Both the position numbers and the translations under genes were made by a program. The notes beneath the pieces are model-generated. The model was not told the origin of the DNA, made no database searches, and was given only the letters and a program-made list of their open reading frames with translations. Below, piece after piece: positions 20,275-28,763 of a stretch of DNA of 64,000 nt. The DNA is from Arthrobacter sp. MAHUQ-56 (GTDB lineage: Bacteria > Actinomycetota > Actinomycetes > Actinomycetales > Micrococcaceae): contig NZ_JAIFZQ010000020.1 of assembly GCF_019710585.1 (NCBI RefSeq), forward strand, positions 652,265 through 716,264, read 5' to 3'. Positions within the stretch are counted from its first letter, which is position 1; each line of letters starts with the position of its first letter.

Positions 20275-21312
20275 AATCGTTACCAATCTGGGGTCAATAA
20301 GAATCGTCCCACCATGCGTGATGTGGCGGCGCTTGCAGGAGTTGGCATAAAGACCGTTTCCCGGGTGGTGAATGAGGAGCCCGGTGTTTCTGAGGCGACC
20401 CGCCAGCGGGTCCTGGGAGCTTCGCGGCAGTTGAACTACCAGTTGGATATGGCGGCGGGAAGCCTAAGGCGCGCCGGGCGGAAGACCCTGTCCATCGGCC
20501 TGTTGCTCCCGAGTGTTGCCAACCCGTTCAGCAGTGAGATCCACCGCGCGCTGGAGGACGCGCTCACTGCGAGGGGCATAGCCGTATTCGCGGCGAGCAT
20601 CGATGACGATGCCGAGAAGGAAAAGGCCTTGGTAGCCGCATTCCTGGGCCGCCGGGTCGATGGCCTGGTGGTCACACCGATCGCCAGGAGCCAGGCTTAC
20701 GTCATCCCGGAGCACTCCCGCGACTTGCCCCTGGTCTTTATCGACCGCGAGCCGGTGGGCATAGAAGCAGATGCCGTGGTGACGGACAACGCGGCCGGTT
20801 CCGCCCGTGCTGCAGCCCACCTCCTCGAGCACGGGCACACCAGGGTGGCCTACCTTGGCGACCGGCCGGATATCCAAACGGCCAGGGAACGGCGAAGGGG
20901 CTTTATCGAGGAGCTGGGCAGGGCCGGCGTCGCAACGTCCACCATCCCGGTCCGCGAGGGCCTACATGACGAGGAATCGGCCCGGCTGGCCGCACACGAA
21001 CTCCTCAGCTCAGGCAATCCGCCAACAGCCATCTTCTCCAGCCAGAACCTCGTGACATTTGGCGTGATGAGGGCGCTCAGGGAACGGGGTGAGAATCATC
21101 GAGTGGCGCTGGTAGGCTTCGACGATTTTACGCTCGCCGACATGATGGAGCCGGGGATTACCGTCATTGCCCAGCACCCCGAGCGGATCGGGAAACTGGC
21201 CGCGGAGCGGCTGCTCGCCCGCATGGACGGCGACGAGTCTGCTCCGCAGACTTACGTCGTCCCCTCGGAACTCATCGTGCGCGGTTCGGGAGAACTGCCG
21301 CCGTCGACCTGA
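20269..21312 (+). CDS. LacI-family transcriptional regulator of the fructan/fructose locus
   Basis: 347 residues. The N-terminal helix-turn-helix TMRDVAALAGVGIKTVSRVVNEEPGVSEATR and hinge helix AGSLRR are canonical LacI/GalR. The rest is the periplasmic-binding-like effector domain (IGLLLPSVANPFSSEIHRAL, VGFDDFTLADMMEPGITVI). It probably represses the importer, the GH32 enzyme and itself through TGACAACGATGTCA sites, released by a fructose-derived ligand. Alternative start ATG 20242 adds 9 residues but has no ribosome site and would put the operator inside the gene. A -10-like TAGAGT at 20223-20228 overlaps the -35 of the divergent operon. Confidence 0.92.
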   Translation: MSNRYQSGVNKNRPTMRDVAALAGVGIKTVSRVVNEEPGVSEATRQRVLGASRQLNYQLDMAAGSLRRAGRKTLSIGLLLPSVANPFSSEIHRALEDALTARGIAVFAASIDDDAEKEKALVAAFLGRRVDGLVVTPIARSQAYVIPEHSRDLPLVFIDREPVGIEADAVVTDNAAGSARAAAHLLEHGHTRVAYLGDRPDIQTARERRRGFIEELGRAGVATSTIPVREGLHDEESARLAAHELLSSGNPPTAIFSSQNLVTFGVMRALRERGENHRVALVGFDDFTLADMMEPGITVIAQHPERIGKLAAERLLARMDGDESAPQTYVVPSELIVRGSGELPPST

Positions 21313-21370
21313 ACCACCGCCAGTGGCGCACCGTGCCCAAACCCCAACCACCCGAAGAAAGAAGGAACCC

Positions 21371-21664
21371 ATGACTAAGACCCTGTATGCGGAATTCACC
21401 GTTAAGCCCGGCCGCGAAGAACGCGTCGCCGAGATGATGCGGGAACTGACCGAACATGTGCGCCGTGAGCCCGGTAACGAGCTCTTCATCCCCTACACGC
21501 GCGAGTCCGATCCGCGCAAATACTTTGTGTTCGAGGTGTACCGTGACGACGACGCCTTCCAGGAACACATCACCGCAGAATACGGTGCCACATTCAACGC
21601 CGAACTGGCTGGGCACATCGAAGAGGACGGCTCGGTCCTGACCTGGTTGCAGCCGGTGAAGTAG
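21371..21664 (+). CDS. ABM-domain protein (putative quinol monooxygenase, YgiN/LsrG-like)
   Basis: 97 residues, one antibiotic-biosynthesis-monooxygenase ferredoxin-like domain: LYAEFTVKPGREERVAEMMREL, EPGNELFIPYTRES and YFVFEVYRDDDAFQEH. Members dimerise and act on quinols or small sugar-derived molecules without a cofactor; LsrG degrades phospho-autoinducer-2. It begins 58 bp after the LacI gene with an AAGGAA site and is probably in the same transcript. Its place in a sugar locus suggests a role in sugar metabolism or detoxification, but I cannot say which. Confidence 0.85.
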   Translation: MTKTLYAEFTVKPGREERVAEMMRELTEHVRREPGNELFIPYTRESDPRKYFVFEVYRDDDAFQEHITAEYGATFNAELAGHIEEDGSVLTWLQPVK

Positions 21665-21680
21665 TTTCACCCGAGCCTTG

Positions 21681-21725
21681 TTCGACAGGCTCAGCCACAG
21701 AACACCTGTGGCTGAGCCTGTCGAA
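21681..21725. repeat. REP-like 20-bp perfect inverted repeat
   Basis: TTCGACAGGCTCAGCCACAG and its exact complement flank a 5-nt loop (AACAC). It lies between the convergent ABM and GH32 genes and would act as a bidirectional terminator. The core TTCGACAGGCTCA resembles an intergenic palindrome I have met repeatedly in Micrococcales genomes; only one copy is visible here. Confidence 0.75.
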
Positions 21726-21735
21726 ACCTCAGCGC

Positions 21736-24429
21736 TTAGCCCCGGGCCTTCCCTCCAGCCTTCAGTGCGTGCAGGGAGTCGAGGAACATGGCTTGCCTCA
21801 GCGGCGTGACGGTGATCGATTTCAGGTACGCCGTCCCGCCGTCGGCGAACAGGGCCACCTGGTTGGCTCCCTCTGCCGGGAAGACCTGATCGGTGATTGT
21901 CCTCAATCCGCCCTGGGCGAAGACTTCCACGGAGGACCTGTCCACATAGACACGGAGGGTCACGTTTCCCTGGGCGTCAACACTGGCCGGTGCCGAATCG
22001 AGGGACGTGAACAACGGGTGGAAGCCCACATTGCCTGAGTTTCCGCGGTCGATGTAGAGCTCTTTCGTGGCGGCGTCATAGCCGATGGCAGTAGACGATG
22101 AACTGTTCCCGAGCACTGTGATCCCGGACTTGGCTGCTGTCCCTGGAGCGAAGGTGACATCGATCCGCTGCACATCTCCTGACGCGGAGGACGGCAGGAT
22201 GTGCGTGCCCGGCGCGATGGCCTCGTCTTTGCTGCTCTGGTAGCTGGGTGCGAGGGCAAGTCCGTCCACCTGCTTCACAGCCTGCTGCGTGAGCCGCGGA
22301 CCGGCCGGCGTCTGCGTCAGGCCAACCTCGCGGGGCAAAGACATGGCGCTGCGCCACGGGGAAGTGGGGATGCTGTTGGCGTAGTCCCAGTTGTTCATCC
22401 AGCCGAGCATTACACGCTTGTCGTCCGGCATATTGCCGAATGAAACGGAGGCGTAGTAGTCACGGCCATAATCCAGCCAGTCATAGGAATTTATGCGAGG
22501 CGAGGCAGGCTGTGCGGAAGCCATGAATTCGTCGGCGAGGATATGCCCCCAGCCGAAGCGGTTGTTGTCAACAACATTGATGTGCGCGGAGCGGCCCCTG
22601 AACTCAGCCACGTTCCACGATGCCCAGTCCAGAACCTCGCTGTTAGCGCCAGTAGCGGTCCGCACCACTTGGCCGTCCACCACGAGGTTCACCGTAGTTT
22701 CGTCGGAGCGGGGCACGGCGGCCTGGTCAGTCAGCATGACGTGGTCGAGCGTGAGGTGCCCCCAGCCACCCGTCGCCTGATCTACTATTCGGAGCTGGGC
22801 CTGCCTGCCCGTGAACTCAGATACGTCCCAACCTTTCCAGTTGAGCTGTCCGGCGTCGTCTCCTGAGAGGGTGCGCACGACGTTCCCGTCCACCAGCAGT
22901 TGGGCCTCCAGTACCTGCCCTGTCTCCGGACTGCGGTGTCCGCCGCCCACCAGCAGGTTGATGAAGTTCCTCGTCAGTGTGAATTCGGGCGAGGTCAGCG
23001 TACCTTGCCGGTCATCTCCCGGAGCGGCGCCGGTTTCAAAGGTGTTGATTCGTTTGGCGCCGATGAAGTAGTCGCCTCCGGCCGTGGCGGGCTGATATGA
23101 CGGCGCGAGGTCGCCTGTCCCGGTCCAGCCGGCCTCTGCCAGGCTATTGCCGTCCGGGACCTCGAAGCCGTTGAACAACAGGTCTCCTGGCGGCGGCGAG
23201 TTGTCGAGCTTGTTGGAGACCCGCGGATGCTGGCCTCCGCCGACCAGGAAGTTGATGTAGTCGCTGTCCACGGTGAAATCGGGCGAGGACATGGACCCCA
23301 GAGGCCAGTCGCCGTCGTTGAAAGAGTTGACCAGGCCGGTGCCGACGAATCCGCCCACGATGTTCTGGCCTGGCAGGGTTCCCGAGGCCGGAGCATCCCC
23401 GAAGGGCCCGTTCTTCCAGTTGCCGGGTTCATTGCTCACGGTCCAGCCGTTGTACGTGCCGTCGTTGAAGTCCGCGATGGGTGTGCCGGCGGGCAGGGCA
23501 TCGCTGGGTTTCGTGGTGTCCGAGGTGAAGGTGGTGCCGTCGAAGTCGCCCACGAAGTACTGGCCTGCGGAGCCGCCCGCGACGCCGCCGGGGTTGATGT
23601 TGACCACCATGACCCATTTGACATTGCTCGGGTCACCGTCAACGGCCAGCGGGAAGAGGTCGGGGCATTCCCAGAGTCCGCCCGTGGCGTTGGCCGGCCC
23701 GAATTCGCTCAGTGCCGTCCAGTCTTTGAGGTTGGTGGACTTGTAGAGCAGTACCTTGTGGTCCAGAGCCTCCACGGCCGTCATCACCCAATAACCGCCG
23801 CCGTCGGACGTGCTGTACCAAAATACCTTTGGATCGCGGAAGTTGGCTGAGTTCCTGTTGAGGACAGGATTGGCACCGTACTTGGTCCATGTTTGCCCGT
23901 CATCCAGGCTGTAGGCCAGCGACTGGGCCTGCCGCCCCCGGTGCGGCGAAGCGTCCTTGTACGCGCTGGTGTAGATGGCTACCAGCGGTGGTTTCCCCGC
24001 AGTCCCGAAACCGGATGAATTGTTCGTGTCCACCACGACGCTGCCCGAGAAAACGTCTTCCTGGTCATCCGTGGGGATGGCCAGGGGCTGCTCCTGCCAA
24101 TGCACCAGGTCAGTGGAGGTGGCATGTCCCCAGGACATGTTGCCCCAGGTATTCCCTGAGGGGTTGTGCTGGAAGAAGAGATGGTAGACCCCCTTGTAGT
24201 AGACCATCCCGTTGGGATCGTTCATCCAGTTCTTTGCCGGCGAAAAATGGTACGCGGGCCGGTAGGGCTCCTGGCCCAGGGCGCTTCCTGTGGTGGTGAC
24301 GGTAGGAGGATTCCCGTCGGACTTATCTGCTATCGCCGGCCCGCCGCCGGCCAATGTTCCCGCCAGCATCGACCCTGCCAGGGTGAGCGCCGAAAAGACC
24401 CGGATGCTTCTACTTTCTTTCCTGTGCAT
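21736..24429 (-). CDS. Secreted GH32 fructanase (levanase/inulinase type) with a large internal insertion
   Basis: 897 residues. The signal peptide (VFSALTLAGSMLAGTLAG) is followed by the GH32 catalytic propeller: nucleophile Asp71 in NWMNDPNG, stabiliser Asp199 in FRDPKVF and acid/base Glu254 in WECPDLF, so it should be active. Residues about 305-645 are an insertion placed between YFVGDFDGTTF (291-301) and YDWLDYGRDYYASVSF (649-664), that is, inside the propeller. It contains repeated beta modules (FLVGGGQHP/LLVGGGHRS; two copies of LVVDG..VVRT..W.V.EF.GR plus GWGH). A beta-sandwich (VYVDRSSVEVFAQGG) closes the protein. It probably releases fructose from fructans or sucrose outside the cell for the FrcBCA importer. 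ATG at 24429, 37 bp downstream of a LacI operator. Confidence 0.93.
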   Translation of the reverse strand: MHRKESRSIRVFSALTLAGSMLAGTLAGGGPAIADKSDGNPPTVTTTGSALGQEPYRPAYHFSPAKNWMNDPNGMVYYKGVYHLFFQHNPSGNTWGNMSWGHATSTDLVHWQEQPLAIPTDDQEDVFSGSVVVDTNNSSGFGTAGKPPLVAIYTSAYKDASPHRGRQAQSLAYSLDDGQTWTKYGANPVLNRNSANFRDPKVFWYSTSDGGGYWVMTAVEALDHKVLLYKSTNLKDWTALSEFGPANATGGLWECPDLFPLAVDGDPSNVKWVMVVNINPGGVAGGSAGQYFVGDFDGTTFTSDTTKPSDALPAGTPIADFNDGTYNGWTVSNEPGNWKNGPFGDAPASGTLPGQNIVGGFVGTGLVNSFNDGDWPLGSMSSPDFTVDSDYINFLVGGGQHPRVSNKLDNSPPPGDLLFNGFEVPDGNSLAEAGWTGTGDLAPSYQPATAGGDYFIGAKRINTFETGAAPGDDRQGTLTSPEFTLTRNFINLLVGGGHRSPETGQVLEAQLLVDGNVVRTLSGDDAGQLNWKGWDVSEFTGRQAQLRIVDQATGGWGHLTLDHVMLTDQAAVPRSDETTVNLVVDGQVVRTATGANSEVLDWASWNVAEFRGRSAHINVVDNNRFGWGHILADEFMASAQPASPRINSYDWLDYGRDYYASVSFGNMPDDKRVMLGWMNNWDYANSIPTSPWRSAMSLPREVGLTQTPAGPRLTQQAVKQVDGLALAPSYQSSKDEAIAPGTHILPSSASGDVQRIDVTFAPGTAAKSGITVLGNSSSSTAIGYDAATKELYIDRGNSGNVGFHPLFTSLDSAPASVDAQGNVTLRVYVDRSSVEVFAQGGLRTITDQVFPAEGANQVALFADGGTAYLKSITVTPLRQAMFLDSLHALKAGGKARG

Positions 24430-24465
24430 ATTGCTGAAACCGCCCTTCGTTGCGCGTTTCGAAAT

Positions 24466-24479
24466 TGACAACGATGTCA
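24466..24479. promoter_or_regulatory. LacI-type operator, GH32 promoter
   Basis: TGACAACGATGTCA, identical to the operator at 20183-20196, located just downstream of the predicted GH32 transcription start. It places the secreted fructanase and the importer under one repressor. Confidence 0.85.
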
Positions 24480-24489
24480 TACGTCGCCG

Positions 24490-24519
24490 AGCGTAGGTTA
24501 AGTCCGGAAGACAAGTCAA
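24490..24519 (-). promoter_or_regulatory. Promoter of the GH32 gene
   Basis: On the minus strand TTGACT (plus 24514-24519) and TACGCT (plus 24490-24495) are 18 bp apart, giving a start near 24483, next to the operator. Confidence 0.65.
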
Positions 24520-24576
24520 TGAAGGCCGCCGCTCCAGCAGCCTGCTGAGCGACACAAGTTTCTTGTTTGCAAATTC

Positions 24577-24588
24577 GACACCGTTGTC
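24577..24588. promoter_or_regulatory. Second, degenerate LacI-type operator upstream of GH32
   Basis: GACACCGTTGTC shares the GACA-NCGNT-GTC pattern. It lies about 110 bp upstream of the first GH32 operator and could allow DNA looping. Confidence 0.5.
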
Positions 24589-24770
24589 AAGATCGTCAAT
24601 ATAGCGTTCACTCTTGAGCGGTCATGCACATCGGGTAACTGTCCATCCGGGGGACGGCAGGGACATATGACGGCGGCGTGCGGCCGGCCAGGGCGTCCCG
24701 CCGCGGGGCACCCTGGCTCCGCAGACGGGCTGCAGCTTTGAATGTCGGTGCCTCGTTGGATGATGTTCGT

Positions 24771-26234
24771 ATGGGAATCAGCAGCGGCGCAGTGAGCGGC
24801 TCAGGGGCGGGGATGGCGGGTGTTCATGCCTCTGTTGCCGCCCTTGACGCGCTGTTCCTGGAGGAGGCTGCGCTTGCTTCCGCTGGCGCCGACGGTGCCG
24901 GCGCTGGGGTGGATGTGTTGCAGCGGCAGTACGAGATCCGGCTGGAGCGGCTGGCCGGGTATTCGAAGCTGGAGTCAATGATTGCCGCCGCTAAAGCGCA
25001 GGACGCGGCCGACTGCATCCGGATCCAGCAGGCCATGACGCCGCCGGAGGCGTCCGTGCCGGAGCGCACCTACGCGGAGATGTCGGTGGTGGAGGAGATT
25101 GCCGGGGTCCTGGCCATGAGTTCCGCCTCGGCCGGGGCGTTCGTCCGCGAGTCGCAGCAGGTCTGTTCGCTGCCGCCGGTCATGGACGCACTGGCCGCCG
25201 GGGCCATCTCGTGGCAGCACGCGCGCGTCGTCGTGGATGAAACCGAGGGCCTGAGCCCTGCCGGGGCGGCCTCGTTGGTGGCGCACTTTTTCGACCCCCA
25301 CGCCCCGAACCCTGCCCGCGGCGCCGCACCCGGGAAACTCGTCCCGGCACGGTTCCGGGCCAAGGCCCGCGCCTGGCGGGAACGCCACCACCCCGAATCG
25401 ATCGAGACCCGCCACACCAAAGGAGCCGCCGACCGGCGGATGGAATACCGCCCCGACCGGGACGGCATGGCCCGGGTGACGCTCTACCTCCCCGGCGACA
25501 CCGCCTCCGCGATCTGGAACCGCACCACCGCCACCGCCCGCGGCCTGCAGGGACCCGACGAACCACGCACCCTCACCCAACTCCGCCCCGACATCGCCGC
25601 CAGCCTGCTCCTCGGCGCCGGAAGCTCTCCCCACTCGGGCAACACAGACCCCGGCAAGGTCCCCACACCGAGGGCCGACGTCCTGGTGATGGTTCCGGTG
25701 CTATCCCTCCTCGGCCTCACCGAGGAACCCGCCGAACTCGACGGCCACGGGCCGATCCCCGCCTCCATGGCACGGCGGCTGGTCGCAGACGGCGCCGACT
25801 CCTTCTACCGCGTCCTCGTCGACCCCCGCGACGGGGCGCCACTGGAAATCGGCCGCAGAAGCTACCGGCTTCCGGAGACGATCAAGCGCTGGATCAGGAT
25901 GCGGGATGGCAAGTGCACCTTCCCCGGCTGCACCAACCGATCACTGGACAACGACACAGACCACCTCCAAGCCTGGCACAACGGCGGAGAAACCGGCGCT
26001 TCCAACCTGGGACAACTCTGCCCCAAGCACCACCGGCTCAAACACCACAGCGGCTGGACCCCCACCCCCACCCCCGCCACCACCAACGAACCACCCGGCT
26101 GGACCTCACCCACCGGCCGCCACTACAACCCCGAACAACACGACCCCAAACCAACCCACTGGCCCCCGGGGATACTCCCAGGGAAACGAAGCCTCCTGGA
26201 AGAAGCACTCCTCCAGCACCTCGCCGTGTGCTGA
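24771..26234 (+). CDS. DUF222 / HNH endonuclease domain protein
   Basis: 487 residues from ATG 24771. The N-terminal two thirds match the actinobacterial DUF222 region (YEIRLERLAGYSKLESMIAA, VLAMSSASAGAFVRESQQV, ALAAGAISWQHARVVVDE). The C-terminal HNH nuclease has CTFPGCTNRSLDNDTDHLQAW, then LGQLCPKHHRLKH, with the His and metal-binding Cys/His residues intact. Such proteins are abundant and often multicopy in Arthrobacter, and their role is unknown. The 3' third uses unusually C-rich wobble codons (CCC/ACC runs near 26060-26130). The frame is open back to GTG 24678; the start is uncertain because no Shine-Dalgarno sequence is seen. Confidence 0.82.
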   Translation: MGISSGAVSGSGAGMAGVHASVAALDALFLEEAALASAGADGAGAGVDVLQRQYEIRLERLAGYSKLESMIAAAKAQDAADCIRIQQAMTPPEASVPERTYAEMSVVEEIAGVLAMSSASAGAFVRESQQVCSLPPVMDALAAGAISWQHARVVVDETEGLSPAGAASLVAHFFDPHAPNPARGAAPGKLVPARFRAKARAWRERHHPESIETRHTKGAADRRMEYRPDRDGMARVTLYLPGDTASAIWNRTTATARGLQGPDEPRTLTQLRPDIAASLLLGAGSSPHSGNTDPGKVPTPRADVLVMVPVLSLLGLTEEPAELDGHGPIPASMARRLVADGADSFYRVLVDPRDGAPLEIGRRSYRLPETIKRWIRMRDGKCTFPGCTNRSLDNDTDHLQAWHNGGETGASNLGQLCPKHHRLKHHSGWTPTPTPATTNEPPGWTSPTGRHYNPEQHDPKPTHWPPGILPGKRSLLEEALLQHLAVC

Positions 26235-26252
26235 CGGCGCTAGGCTGATTCC

Positions 26253-28112
26253 ATGCCCCCAGCACGCCATCCGGCGGAAATGACCCCCAAGCGCGATCCG
26301 CAGCGGCGGCTGGCCCTGAAGCCCTACGCCCGGGCCGTGGCGCAGGTCCTCCGTGTCAGTTTCCGCGCATCTCCGGGCGCCGTGGTGATGAAGGTGCTCG
26401 GCTCGTTGATATCGGCCGTTCTGCCGTTGGTCACCACGTTTTTCGCGTCCCTCACCACAACGGCATTGGCTGCGGCCTATTCCGGCGACACCGGTGCGGG
26501 GCGCCTGGCCATCGTGTACGTCATCGTCACCGCCGCGCTCGGCCTGTTCTGGGGCGCCTTCAACAGCGTGGACCGCTACATCCAGCAGCTAATGAGCTTC
26601 AAGGTGGGGGCCATCGTGGGTGACCAGATGTACGAACGCTTCCTCGCCCTTGAATTCTGGCGCTACGACGACAAAGAGACCGTGGACCTCTACGACCGCG
26701 CCAAGAGGTTCTCGGACTCCTATGCCCGCGTCCTGGACCGGATCGCTGCCATCTTTACCCAGCTTGTGTCGGTCATCCTGGCCATTGGCGCCCTGCTGCT
26801 GGTGAGCTGGTGGATCGCCGTGATCGTCCTGGTTGCCATCGTGCCCAGTGTGTACCTGCAGTTCAAGCTGTCCCGGGAGCAGATCGCGCACTGGAACACC
26901 CAGGTGGATTCCCGCCGGCAGCGCCGGATGATCGAAACCAACCTGCTCCGGCCGCAGCACATTGCCGAGATGAGGCTGTACGGCATCGTCAGCTTCCTCA
27001 TGGACCTGAGGGCTCGCCTGCGGGACGCCGACGAGCGGCGCCGCCTCGACTACCAGCGGCGGTACATTCCCAAGCAGCTGGCCGCAGACGCGCTCCAGTA
27101 CGGTGCCGAGGTGGTCTCGCTGATCTGGGTGGTGGGGCAAATCATCGCCCGTGCCCAGCCCGTGGGACAGTTCCTCTATGTCCAGCAGATTGTCAGCCGC
27201 GCCCTGTCCACCGCCAATAATCTGGTGTCATCCCTCAGTTCGATCGACGAGGACCTGGCGAACCTGAAGGACTATGAGCTGTTCATGGCCATGCCCGTGC
27301 ACTCGGAACATGCCCCGCCGCTGCTGGAAGCGCCCCGGGAAATTGAGCTGAAGGACATCCGGTTCACTTACACCGGCAGTGACATCGAAGTGATCCGGGG
27401 CATCAGCATGACCATCCGGAAGGGCCAGCACATCGCCATCGTGGGCGAGAACGGCGCAGGAAAATCCACCCTCATCCGTATCCTTGCCGGACTCTACCGT
27501 CCCGACTCCGGGCAGGTGCTGCTCGACGGCGTGGACCTCGCCGCCGTCGACGTCACCTCCTGGCACCGGCACCTGGCGGTCCTCAGCCAGGAGTTCCTCA
27601 AGTACGAGTTCGCCACGGCGGCGGAAAACATCTACTTCGGTGATGTGGAGGCTCCCCGGGACGACGCGCGGATCCGGCGGGCAGCCGCCGACGCGGAGGC
27701 GCTGGACTTCATCAACAAGCTCCCCAACGGCCTGGACAACCACGTCAGCAACTGGATGGAGGATCCGCGCGGGCGGAAGGGGAGCGGCCTGTCCGGCGGA
27801 CAATGGCAGCGGCTCGCCATGGCCAGGAACTTCTACCGCGATGCCTCGTTCATGGTGATGGACGAGCCCACGTCCGCCATCGACGCCCTGGCCGAACACC
27901 GGATCTTCACCAGGCTCTTCGCCGACCGCAACAGCACCATCATCGCCATCAGCCACCGGCTCGCGACGATCGAAAAAGCGGACATCGTCTACATGCTGGA
28001 GGACGGCAGGATTGTCGAGCAGGGCACGCACAAGGAACTGGTGGCCCTGCGCGGCAGATACTTCCGGATGTTCGAGTCACAGCTGACGGTCGAGGAACCG
28101 TCAGGAACCTAG
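26253..28112 (+). CDS. ABC exporter, fused membrane and ATPase domains
   Basis: 619 residues. Six transmembrane helices lie within about 30-320; the nucleotide-binding domain is at about 350-600 with Walker A GENGAGKST, signature LSGGQWQRLAMARN, Walker B FMVMDEPTSAID and H-loop ISHRLA. It would work as a homodimer; the family exports lipids, peptides or drugs. The substrate is unknown and no peptide or biosynthesis gene is adjacent. TAGGCT at 26241-26246 lies exactly 6 nt before ATG 26253 without a Shine-Dalgarno sequence, so the mRNA is likely leaderless. The stop overlaps the convergent gene at 28109 by 4 bp. Confidence 0.92.
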   Translation: MPPARHPAEMTPKRDPQRRLALKPYARAVAQVLRVSFRASPGAVVMKVLGSLISAVLPLVTTFFASLTTTALAAAYSGDTGAGRLAIVYVIVTAALGLFWGAFNSVDRYIQQLMSFKVGAIVGDQMYERFLALEFWRYDDKETVDLYDRAKRFSDSYARVLDRIAAIFTQLVSVILAIGALLLVSWWIAVIVLVAIVPSVYLQFKLSREQIAHWNTQVDSRRQRRMIETNLLRPQHIAEMRLYGIVSFLMDLRARLRDADERRRLDYQRRYIPKQLAADALQYGAEVVSLIWVVGQIIARAQPVGQFLYVQQIVSRALSTANNLVSSLSSIDEDLANLKDYELFMAMPVHSEHAPPLLEAPREIELKDIRFTYTGSDIEVIRGISMTIRKGQHIAIVGENGAGKSTLIRILAGLYRPDSGQVLLDGVDLAAVDVTSWHRHLAVLSQEFLKYEFATAAENIYFGDVEAPRDDARIRRAAADAEALDFINKLPNGLDNHVSNWMEDPRGRKGSGLSGGQWQRLAMARNFYRDASFMVMDEPTSAIDALAEHRIFTRLFADRNSTIIAISHRLATIEKADIVYMLEDGRIVEQGTHKELVALRGRYFRMFESQLTVEEPSGT

Positions 28113-28714
28113 GCTTCCACCACCGTCGTGCGCACCCGCGCCACGCTGGGCCGCGGCGGCACGCTGCTGAAGCCGAATGTCACGGCCGGCCGGATGGGCG
28201 CCAGCGTTCCCGCGTCCTCACCTTCCCAGGTGACGACGGCGGAGGTGACGCGGTGCAGGTCGCTCACCCCGTAGTACTCCACCCTGCCGCTTCCGGCCGT
28301 TCCGTGGGTGCGGGCCCCCGGGGCGGCCACCGCAGCCAGCGGACTGACGGCGGAAAGCCAGCGCGGATGGACTGCGAGCCCGCGCGGCACGACCCGCAGT
28401 GCGGACCCAAGCAAGGTCCTGGCTCCGGTCACGGCCCGGATCACCAGTGGGCCGGCGTCGACCACCAGCGCGTGGTCCGCAAGCGCGGCGGAAAGCTCAA
28501 CCACCGTCACCTCGTCAAAGCTGTAGGTGCCGGAGATAAAGGCGGCCACTTCTTCCGTGGGTGCCAGCAGTTGCCGGTGTCCCGAGGGCTGCTGCACCAT
28601 GACGTCGGCGAAGGGCCCAAAGGCGGAGTTCCGCCATATCCCCACCACCGCCCGCAGGCCCGACGACGTGCCGATGCCTGCGATGTGGCCATCGAAGATC
28701 CAGCGTTTGCCCAT
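28109..28714 (-). CDS. Conserved-looking actinobacterial protein, function unknown
   Basis: 201 residues, soluble, no signal peptide, rich in Ala, Val and Arg. Features include WIFDGHIAGIGTSSGLRAVVGIW at the start and the block VEYYGVSDLHRVTSAVVTWEGEDAG near the end. I do not recognise a family. TACAGT (minus strand, plus 28721-28726) lies 6 nt before the ATG at 28714, supporting a real leaderless gene and this start over the TTG at 28717. It is divergent from guaB3, with 49 bp between starts, so the two may share a promoter region. Confidence 0.65.
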   Translation of the reverse strand: MGKRWIFDGHIAGIGTSSGLRAVVGIWRNSAFGPFADVMVQQPSGHRQLLAPTEEVAAFISGTYSFDEVTVVELSAALADHALVVDAGPLVIRAVTGARTLLGSALRVVPRGLAVHPRWLSAVSPLAAVAAPGARTHGTAGSGRVEYYGVSDLHRVTSAVVTWEGEDAGTLAPIRPAVTFGFSSVPPRPSVARVRTTVVEA

Positions 28715-28763
28715 CAAGCCACTGTAGCGAAAGGCACTGCAGCCGCTGGGATAACCTAGAGCA

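Larger units (their letters stand above)
24430..24770. other. 341-bp intergenic region: GH32 control region, no gene
   Basis: It holds the GH32 promoter and two LacI-type operators (24466-24479 and 24577-24588). The right half, 24600-24770, is GC-rich, shows no recognisable RNA or repeat, and contains the open 5' extension of the HNH gene back to 24678. Confidence 0.6.

Noticed and set aside
24771..26234. HNH gene as a homing endonuclease or mobile intron
   Set aside because: It has the DUF222 region of ordinary chromosomal actinobacterial proteins and does not interrupt any gene.
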